A DNA stretch of 5,726 bases from contig JAUVPY010000205.1 of assembly GCA_030598425.1 (NCBI GenBank), positions 1 to 5,726 on the forward strand. Reading direction: 5' to 3'. Of this stretch, positions 1 to 4,510 are shown piece after piece; position 1 is the first letter of the stretch; each line of letters opens with the position of its first letter. Below the pieces are notes generated by a model. The model saw only the letters and a list, made by a program, of their open reading frames with translations, was not told the DNA's origin and did not search any database. Source of the stretch: Anaerolineae bacterium. GTDB taxonomy: Bacteria > Chloroflexota > Anaerolineae > 4572-78 > NAK82. The position numbers and the translations under genes were made by a program.

Positions 1-75
1 ATTCATGCCCAATGAGAATAAGGCCTTCTTTGATACTGAGCAGCGCCTAACCACTCGCGGGTGTGTCCTGAAAAG

Positions 76-194
76 CCTGTCCTGAGCGAAGCCGAAGAGC
101 TGTCGTCTGCTAGCCGGTCCCGTAGGGGTCCGGTCGCGGTAAGGGTCAGGCCGCCGCCCACCCTTCGACTCAAAGCTCTCAGACCCGCGTCAGG
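76..194. repeat. Imperfect palindromic intergenic repeat
   Basis: The left arm contains CCTGTCCTGAGCGAAGCCGA from 76, and the right arm contains CCTTCGACTC...GCTCTCAG at 162-182, roughly its reverse complement with gaps. Between them is a tight hairpin: CCGGTCCC (114-121), loop GTAG, GGGTCCGG (126-133), which pairs at all but one T-T position. The left-arm wording (CCTGAGCGAAG.CGAAG) resembles a short palindromic repeat that I recall as widespread between genes in several environmental bacterial lineages. That resemblance is from memory, not from a search. It carries no coding capacity and lies upstream of the promoter of the next gene. The exact ends are uncertain. Confidence 0.4.
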
Positions 195-204
195 CATCCA
201 TCGC

Positions 205-240
205 TTTTCTTCTAGCCCAAATAGCCGTATAATTGTGGCG
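205..240 (+). promoter_or_regulatory. Promoter of the URO-D-family gene
   Basis: A perfect -10 hexamer TATAAT lies at 228-233. The -35 is poor: TTTTCT at 205-210 gives a 17-bp spacer but matches TTGACA at only three positions. The start of transcription would be near 240, giving a leader of about 74 nt. The weak -35 suggests either low basal expression or help from an activator. Confidence 0.45.
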
Positions 241-313
241 TTCGGCTCAGTTCACGTCCGATCGTGTCCATTCATTGCGCGGACGAGTTCATTGACTTCA
301 CAGGAGTTACGCC

Positions 314-1399
314 ATGACACCACGTGAGATCGTATTGGATCAAATCCACCACCGGGAGAGCGGGGAGATCCCCTACACACTGGATTTCGAGGATGAGGTG
401 GGCATCCGGATTGACGGCCATTTCGGCAGCGACGCCTGGCGGAAGAGATTGGTCCCGTATATCGTGCCGTGTGGCAGCGTCGCCAATCGGCCGCACGAAA
501 AGCTCGATGACGCACGTTATCGCGACGCCTTCGGCACCATCTGGCGTACGGATAAGCTGCCTCCGTTCGTTGTCGAACCGGGGCTCAAAGCTCCGACCTT
601 TCAGGGCTATGCTTTTCCCTCGATCGAGGTATTCCTCGAACCCACTACAAAGGCCGAGGGGAGCAGCCTCGTCAGCGATTTGCAGAAGAGCAGCTTCTCA
701 AGGGGGCTGGTTAGCCCTACAACAAAGGCCGAGGTGAAGAGTCTCGCCAGCGCGTCGCGTGACTCCTTCACCATCGTCTCGTCAGGTCTGTCCCTGTGGC
801 AGTGCTGGTACCTGCGGGGTTTTGAGAATACACTCATGGACTGTGCAGCCGAGGAGGATTTTTTCGGCGAACTGCTCGACCGGATGACCGACCTGTGCCT
901 GGGACTCGTAAATGCGTGCGCGGACATACCGGTCGATGCAATCTTCATGGGGGACGATTGGGGGCACCAGCGGGGGGTCCTGATCGGGCCCGAACGGTGG
1001 CGCAGGTTCTACAAACCGCGCTACGCCCGAATCTTTGAAGCCATCCACGCGCAGGGCAAGCTGGCCATTTTGCACTGCTGCGGGAGCGTCGCCGACATCA
1101 TGGGCGACATCGTCGAGATCGGCCTGGACGTCCTGGAGAGCGTGCAACCGGAAGCCGCCGGGATGATTCCATACGCGCTAAAGCGGGCGTGGGGGGATAA
1201 AATAACCTTCTGGGGCGGTCTTGGGAGCCAGTTCACGATCCCATTTTCGACGCCCGCTGAGATCCGCCAGGAGATACGACGGCTGCGCAGCGAGATGGCC
1301 AAAGGCGGCGGATACATCCTCGCCCCGGCCAAGCCGCTGCGACCCGAGACCCCGACCGAGAATGCGGTCGCCGTGGTCGAGGAATTCCTGGCCGCGTGA
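314..1399 (+). CDS. Uroporphyrinogen decarboxylase (URO-D/MtaA-like) family protein
   Basis: A 361-residue cytoplasmic TIM-barrel protein of the family that includes HemE and the corrinoid:thiol methyltransferases MtaA and MtbA. AGGAG at 302-306 sits seven bases before the ATG and fixes the start. The N-terminus MTPREIVLDQIHHRE is the typical opening helix. Other signatures are the acidic barrel motif D214-D215-W216-G217 followed by QRG, the H254-C-C-G-S258 metal or active-site strand, W300-G-G-L-G near the barrel end, and the C-terminal APAKPLRPETPTEN (337-350). It lacks strict HemE features and no other haem genes are near, so it is more likely an uncharacterised methyltransferase or decarboxylase paralogue. 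HxC (H254, C256) fits the zinc ligands of MtaA-type enzymes, but the usual third Cys or His position appears to be K340. Residues 110-146 carry an in-frame duplication (PTTKAE twice, 25 residues apart). Substrate unknown; probably a single-gene unit. Confidence 0.9.
   Translation: MTPREIVLDQIHHRESGEIPYTLDFEDEVGIRIDGHFGSDAWRKRLVPYIVPCGSVANRPHEKLDDARYRDAFGTIWRTDKLPPFVVEPGLKAPTFQGYAFPSIEVFLEPTTKAEGSSLVSDLQKSSFSRGLVSPTTKAEVKSLASASRDSFTIVSSGLSLWQCWYLRGFENTLMDCAAEEDFFGELLDRMTDLCLGLVNACADIPVDAIFMGDDWGHQRGVLIGPERWRRFYKPRYARIFEAIHAQGKLAILHCCGSVADIMGDIVEIGLDVLESVQPEAAGMIPYALKRAWGDKITFWGGLGSQFTIPFSTPAEIRQEIRRLRSEMAKGGGYILAPAKPLRPETPTENAVAVVEEFLAA
641..752 (+). repeat. In-frame tandem duplication inside the URO-D gene
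   Basis: Bases 641-677 and 716-752 match at 30 of 37 positions, with a 75-bp period (25 codons). In protein the two units read PTTKAEGSSLVS (110-121) and PTTKAEVKSLAS (135-146). The unit lies between the N-terminal part and the barrel strand beginning FTIVSSG, where homologues normally have a short helix and loop, so it probably extends a surface segment without breaking the fold. The divergence between copies suggests the event is not recent. Confidence 0.65.
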
Positions 1400-2076
1400 G
1401 CAGCAAGAAAAATCGGCGGCTTTGCCGTCAGCGACGATGTCTTCAGGCCAGTGCTCTCGCGCTACAGCCGCCAGGCAATTAAGCTTTTCCGTTGGCTGCC
1501 AGCCCCATATGTTCCGTCCCCGCCAAGTGGACTAGGGTCAGCCCAAAGCCGGCGAGCGCGAAGAAAACGGTCCTTGGGGTTGGCCCAGGGCTTCGTGCAT
1601 TCTGTGAGGACGAGAAAGGCACGAAGCGCCCTGGACGCGGTGCCGACGGGCGTCGATCACGCGTGTGACATCACGATACTGAAGCCGGGGGAGGCGCCCA
1701 AAGTCTGGTGACAAGATACTCACCGCTGCAGTCCGCTAACATCACGCTAGATGGATTGGTTTGCCGAGTCGTACCTGTTTAGCATAATGGGCGCAGTCGA
1801 ATTGTATCTCAATCGCAGAATTTTTGATCGTCTGTCCGCCAGGAAATTGGCCATCTGTTCAATATACAAATCGTCCACCCGGCCGATGTGCGACGACGCA
1901 AGCTGTGCTACACTTGGTCTGGTTTTCGACACCAGGGCTTGGAAGAGATCATGGTGATAAAAAGCGATACCCAAACCATTGATCTGTATGCATCCTTGTG
2001 CTTCTTGGGTTGGCCGAACTTGAGACAACTAACAACGTTCATACATGCGGAGTGTCGTTTTCAAAAGCATGTCTGA
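1400..2076. other. Gene-poor spacer with repeat and AT-rich block
   Basis: No gene is supported in this 677-bp spacer. At 1411-1434 a short hairpin (GGCGGC, TTT, GCCGTC) follows an A-run; on the minus strand it would be followed by a T-run, so it is terminator-like only in the unused direction. A dispersed repeat copy lies at about 1582-1700. From about 1741 to 2100 GC falls to 46% (165 of 360 bases counted), clearly below the flanking genes. This block has a minus-strand frame open over 1747-2028 (TTG start, no ribosome site, unrecognised product) and a plus-strand frame over 1751-1957. Neither resembles a family I know; they may be remnants of a decayed gene. Confidence 0.5.
1582..1700 (+). 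repeat. Dispersed repeat, copy 1 (with hairpin)
   Basis: This copy shares GCCCAGGGCTTCG and, further on, a 34-bp core at 1648-1681 with copy 2 near 3814-3900; the core matches at 30 of 34 bases and includes the identical stretch TGTGACATCACGAT. Copy 1 has 33 extra bases between the two shared blocks. It can form a hairpin between 1585-1598 (CCAGGGCTTCGTGC) and 1619-1634 (GCACGAAGCGCCCTGG), with a two-base bulge and a 20-nt loop. No protein coding is evident, and the function is unknown. Confidence 0.6.
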
Positions 2077-2089
2077 TATAATTAGTGGC
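2058..2089 (+). promoter_or_regulatory. Extended -10 promoter of the nucleosidase gene
   Basis: TG at 2074-2075, one base, then TATAAT at 2077-2082 is an extended -10 element with a perfect hexamer. There is no good -35 upstream, which is common for extended -10 promoters. Transcription would start near 2089, so the in-frame TTG at 2092 is too close to be the translation start. This supports the GTG at 2128. The palindrome GCAATTGC (2088-2095), flanked by TAGTG on both sides, lies over the predicted start. Confidence 0.55.
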
Positions 2090-2127
2090 AATTGCTAGTG
2101 CGGCGAGATTCGCCAGAGGAACGAGCA

Positions 2128-3276
2128 GTGAAAAAACGAACTCTGAAGATCTCAATTGTAGTCCTTTTGGTCGTGGTGGTTCTCGTATTGGTGAGTGGTC
2201 CGCTACTCAAGGTGTTGGGGGTGGAAGTGCTCTGCATCTCTACCGAAAACGGTCGCTTGCGTCTCGAACGCTGCGGTGGCGAAACGGCGTTGACAGCGGA
2301 CACGGCCCCGCCCAAGCTGTCGGTCGGCGCCCAGCCGACTCTCATCGACACGGACATGGCAGCCGACGACTGGATGGCCATCCTATACTTGCTCCAACGG
2401 CCCGATGTGGACGTTCGCGCCATAACCGTCACGGGTGCGGGCGAAGCGCACTGCGGACCAGGTGTCCAGAACGCACTTGACCTGGCCGCCCTGGCGGGTC
2501 AGCCGGAAATACCGGTGACGTGTGGCCGGGAAACCCCGCTCGAAGGCGATCACGTCTTTCCGCAGAGCTGGCGCACAAATGTGGACGCACTGGCTGGGAT
2601 AGCAATCCCCCGCAGCTCCAGCAAGCCGCAAGGCCAGGATGCAGTGGGCCTCATCGCAAGCACAATTCGCGCTGCTGCCGGGAACTTGGAGATCATTGCG
2701 CTGGGCCCCTTGACAAACCTAGCCGAAGCGTTTCGAGGCGATCCATCACTGGCGGAAGAGGTTGAACAGGTTTACACCATGGGCGGCGCCTTTGCCGTCC
2801 CGGGCAATGTTTCCGACGCGCCTGAGCTGGCCATTGACAACGTTGCCGCAGAGTGGAACATTTACGTGGACCCGCATGCAGCTGCACTCGTGGTAGCGTC
2901 GGGTGCACCGGTCACCTTTGTGCCCCTCGATGCCAGCAACCATGTCCTGCTCGACGAGGCGTTCTATGACCGGCTGGACGAGGATCGCACCACTGCCGAG
3001 GCCGAGTTCGTCTACCAGGTGCTGACACAGAACATCGGCTTTGTGCGCTCCGGTGACTACTATTTCTGGGACCCGCTGACGGCCGCCATCGCGGTGGATG
3101 AAAGCCTGGGTACCATCGACACACAATCGGTGTTAGTCATCGAGGGGGAAGGTACGCAGAGCGGGGCCACGCGCCTGGACGAGGGCGGCAGCACGGCAAG
3201 GATCGCCACAGCTGCTGCAGGGGAGCGGTTTAAGCAGTTATTCTTGGACGTACTCAACGGCCGGGTGGTGGAGTGA
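2128..3276 (+). CDS. Membrane-anchored nucleoside hydrolase (IUNH family)
   Basis: This 382-residue protein is predicted to cleave the N-glycosidic bond of ribonucleosides to ribose and free base. The start is taken as GTG because AGAGGA (2115-2120) lies seven bases upstream and the promoter leaves no room for the earlier TTG. Residues 2-7 are basic and 8-23 strongly hydrophobic, so it is exported or anchored with the enzyme outside; C36 is not in a proper lipobox. The catalytic domain runs from about 70 to the end: calcium-site motif D74-T-D76-x3-D80-D81; ALGPLTNLA (191-199); MGGAF...GN (218-227); AEWN (241-244); DP (248-249); and W314-D315-P-L-T, where D315 is the last calcium ligand. A Trp precedes that Asp instead of the His of IU-type enzymes, and a second Trp, W148, lies near the position of the stacking Trp of IAG-type purine nucleosidases. 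A nutrient-salvage role outside the membrane is inferred. It stands alone, with no transporter beside it. Confidence 0.92.
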   Translation: MKKRTLKISIVVLLVVVVLVLVSGPLLKVLGVEVLCISTENGRLRLERCGGETALTADTAPPKLSVGAQPTLIDTDMAADDWMAILYLLQRPDVDVRAITVTGAGEAHCGPGVQNALDLAALAGQPEIPVTCGRETPLEGDHVFPQSWRTNVDALAGIAIPRSSSKPQGQDAVGLIASTIRAAAGNLEIIALGPLTNLAEAFRGDPSLAEEVEQVYTMGGAFAVPGNVSDAPELAIDNVAAEWNIYVDPHAAALVVASGAPVTFVPLDASNHVLLDEAFYDRLDEDRTTAEAEFVYQVLTQNIGFVRSGDYYFWDPLTAAIAVDESLGTIDTQSVLVIEGEGTQSGATRLDEGGSTARIATAAAGERFKQLFLDVLNGRVVE

Positions 3277-3287
3277 GCGCCGCTCAC
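3273..3287 (+). other. Short hairpin over the nucleosidase stop codon
   Basis: GTGAGC (3273-3278), loop GCC, GCTCAC (3282-3287) is a perfect six-pair stem that overlaps the TGA stop. No T-run follows, so it is not a canonical intrinsic terminator. It may protect the 3' end of the transcript or simply be fortuitous. Confidence 0.3.
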
Positions 3288-3411
3288 CGAGGAGGAGTAG
3301 AATTGACCCATTTGGCCCCCCTGTTGCCTATCACCCAGCCCCAAAACCGGTTTCGAGCAAACGAGTCGGCTAGGTCCGGCTGATCAACGCGGCTTAAGTT
3401 GGGAGTCACAT

Positions 3412-3437
3412 GCGGGTGCGAAAGGGGTCGCACCCGC
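3412..3437 (+). other. Strong 10-bp GC-rich hairpin
   Basis: GCGGGTGCGA (3412-3421) and TCGCACCCGC (3428-3437) are perfect reverse complements around a six-base loop. Downstream is GATCTTGACC, with no T-run, so it is not a standard intrinsic terminator. It lies 136 bp past the nucleosidase stop and could still act in 3'-end stability or as part of a repeat. Confidence 0.55.
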
Positions 3438-3511
3438 GATCTTGACCTTGAGAGATCACATTCAATCCATATCCCAAACCGCACTCACAAGCGGTCATGC
3501 AGCTTCTGCCT

Positions 3512-3568
3512 GGGCAGTTTCTTGCTGTGGTGTGCTTTCAGCAGCGCGGCAAGCTAGCCGAACTGCCC
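3512..3568 (+). other. Large imperfect hairpin
   Basis: GGGCAGTT (3512-3519) pairs with AACTGCCC (3561-3568), and inside it CTTGC (3521-3525) pairs with GCAAG (3549-3553), leaving an asymmetric internal loop. No adjacent gene explains it. It could be a decayed mobile-element end, a repeat or a structured transcript; nothing distinguishes these. Confidence 0.35.
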
Positions 3569-3813
3569 GATCACTTGGTGAGAGGTCGGAACGCGCCCGC
3601 GTTCGTTTAACCCCTAAGCTGATTCCCAACCTATTGCCACTTATCGCACCAATGCCGACACCGTCTCTTTAGATCAAGTCGATTTCAAGGTATCAAGAAT
3701 GGGCAAGCCCGGTTGACCTAATCGGCTTCAGAGTCTCCCACGGAACGGACGGGGTTCGACCCGTAGCGCGGTGCAGGTGAAACCGAGTGGGTGCGAGAAA
3801 AAAAACGGGCAAG

Positions 3814-3900
3814 TGCCCAGGGCTTCGCTTGATCTACAGGAGCCACGGGGGTCGATCCCGCATGTGACATCACGATTCTGTCACCGGGGGCGCAGTGTCC
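3814..3900 (+). repeat. Dispersed repeat, copy 2 (short form)
   Basis: The shared blocks are GCCCAGGGCTTCG (3815-3827) and the 34-bp core at 3847-3880, followed by CCGGGGG as in copy 1. This form lacks the 33 bases that build one side of the hairpin in copy 1. Both copies are in the same orientation in long intergenic spacers, and similarity continues weakly upstream (GCGA-GAAAA-ACGG in both). Confidence 0.6.
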
Positions 3901-4038
3901 AAGGGTAACATCCGGCAAGACACCCAAAATGAAGCGCGCGCGACACCGCCTGGTCCACGCTGGGAACGATTGGGGCAAGGCTGGTGCCGAATTCTACGAG
4001 CAGTGTACCAGTCAAGGGTTGGGGTGTCGTCTACCAAA

Positions 4039-4069
4039 GGTTGGATTTGGGGGTGGGTAAGGGGGTTGG
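4039..4069 (+). other. G-rich tract upstream of padR promoter
   Basis: G-tracts GG, GG, GGGGG, GGG, GGGGG and GG follow one another with linkers of one to four bases. The run ends 20 bp before the -35 element. A two-layer G-quadruplex, or a three-layer one with a split tract, is possible on the coding strand. This is only a composition-based suggestion. Confidence 0.3.
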
Positions 4070-4089
4070 AAAATGGAATTGACTTCCCC

Positions 4090-4118
4090 TTGACACCAGC
4101 CCCAAAAGATGATAATAT
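4090..4118 (+). promoter_or_regulatory. sigma70-type promoter of the padR operon
   Basis: A perfect -35 TTGACA lies at 4090-4095. The -10 is either GATAAT (4111-4116, five of six, 15-bp spacer) or TAATAT (4113-4118, four of six, 17-bp spacer). Transcription would begin around 4122-4125, inside the inverted repeats described at 4117-4148. A bound repressor would therefore cover the start site. Confidence 0.7.
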
Positions 4119-4148
4119 GTCGTATGACGACATGTCGCCACACGACAT
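4117..4148 (+). promoter_or_regulatory. Tandem PadR operator (two overlapping 17-bp sites)
   Basis: Site 1 is ATGTCGTATGACGACAT (4117-4133): perfect 7-bp arms with a 3-bp spacer. Site 2 is ATGTCGCCACACGACAT (4132-4148): the same geometry with one arm mismatch. They share two bases, and their centres are 15 bp apart. The ATGT...ACAT ends match the known pattern of PadR-family operators. The position over the start site and just before the padR gene implies negative autoregulation that also covers the downstream membrane protein gene. Confidence 0.75.
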
Positions 4149-4162
4149 ACAAAGGAAAGGTA

Positions 4163-4510
4163 ATGGCTACTGAAACCCGACCATATCTCCCTCTCACTGA
4201 ACCCACCTTCTACATTATGCTTTGCCTGACGCCGGAGCCACGGCACGGCTATGCCATCACGAAGGAGGTGGAAGCGCTGAGCGAAGGCCGAGTCACCTTA
4301 AGTACGAGCACCTTGTACGGCGCCCTCAAACGCTTGCTGGATCAGGGCTGGATCGAGCGCGTGGAAGAGCCGGATCAGAACGACAGTGGCCGTGTTCGCA
4401 AGGCCTACACCTTGACAGACCTGGGCCGGCGGGTGCTTGAGGCTGAGTTCGAGCGACTTAAGATGCTGGTGGCCGTTGCCAATGAGCGCACTGCGGGAGC
4501 AGCAACATGA
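4163..4510 (+). CDS. PadR-family transcriptional repressor
   Basis: A 115-residue DNA-binding protein of the small, single-domain PadR type with a short C-terminal dimerisation helix. ATG at 4163 is chosen because a purine-rich GGAAAGG ends two bases before it; an upstream in-frame ATG at 4109 would lie before the predicted transcription start and translate through the operator. The winged helix-turn-helix covers residues about 12-85: Y17-I-M-L-C-L, the hallmark R27-HGYAI32, the recognition helix S49-TLYGALKRLL-D60 followed by QGWIE, and the wing ending K80-AYTLTDLG88. Residues about 89-108 form the C-terminal helix. It probably binds the tandem sites at 4117-4148 and releases them when a ligand, often a drug-like or phenolic compound in this family, binds. 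It overlaps the next gene by four bases (ATGA), so regulator and membrane protein are made together. Confidence 0.95.
   Translation: MATETRPYLPLTEPTFYIMLCLTPEPRHGYAITKEVEALSEGRVTLSTSTLYGALKRLLDQGWIERVEEPDQNDSGRVRKAYTLTDLGRRVLEAEFERLKMLVAVANERTAGAAT

Larger units (their letters stand above)
1..313. other. Non-coding leader region
   Basis: I see no convincing gene here. One frame is open from the left edge to a TGA at 83-85 and reads plausibly (NENKAFFDTEQRL...). It could be the last 27 codons of an upstream gene, but with so little sequence this cannot be supported. The rest holds an imperfect inverted-repeat element (about 76-194), a promoter with TATAAT at 228-233, and a 5' leader of about 74 nt before the ATG at 314. 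In the leader the heptamer TTCATTG occurs twice (271-277 and 288-294), and CGTCCG (255-260) can pair with CGGACG (280-285). Confidence 0.55.
3277..4089. other. Long spacer without a supported gene
   Basis: About 810 bp with no recognisable gene in any frame. Open frames here (for example + 3442-3672 and - 3718-3978) lack ribosome sites and have low-complexity, Arg/Ser/Pro-rich products. Contents from left to right: a strong orphan ribosome-site-like GAGGAGGAG (3289-3297) before a 26-codon frame starting TTG at 3303; a perfect 10-bp hairpin (3412-3437); a larger imperfect hairpin (3512-3568); a T-arm-like GGGGTTCGACCCG near 3750 that lacks the rest of a tRNA; the second dispersed repeat copy (3814-3900); and a G-rich tract (4039-4069) just before the padR promoter. 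Confidence 0.6.

Noticed and set aside
1411..1434. Intrinsic terminator after the URO-D gene
   Set aside because: The hairpin has an A-run before it and no T-run after it on the + strand, so it is only terminator-like for minus-strand transcription, where no gene is seen.
1747..2028. Minus-strand 93-codon frame as a transposase (NGLG and GRVDDLY recall an IS1634-type N-terminal domain)
   Set aside because: Spacing between the motifs does not fit that domain, the start would be TTG without a ribosome site, and no catalytic residues follow. Too weak to annotate.
2242..2260. Lipoprotein signal at C36 of the nucleosidase
   Set aside because: The residues before the Cys (V-E-V-L) do not satisfy a lipobox: Leu at -1 is not accepted and the hydrophobic stretch ends well before.
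3740..3765. tRNA T-arm-like GGGGTTCGACCCG, with CTTCAGA upstream resembling a TCA anticodon loop
   Set aside because: The loop between the paired arms is six bases, not seven; the bases around CTTCAGA do not form an anticodon stem; and no D-arm or acceptor stem can be built.
4109..4162. Earlier ATG start for the PadR gene
   Set aside because: It would lie before the likely transcription start and translate the operator; it lacks a ribosome site, and the family normally begins near the 4163 start.
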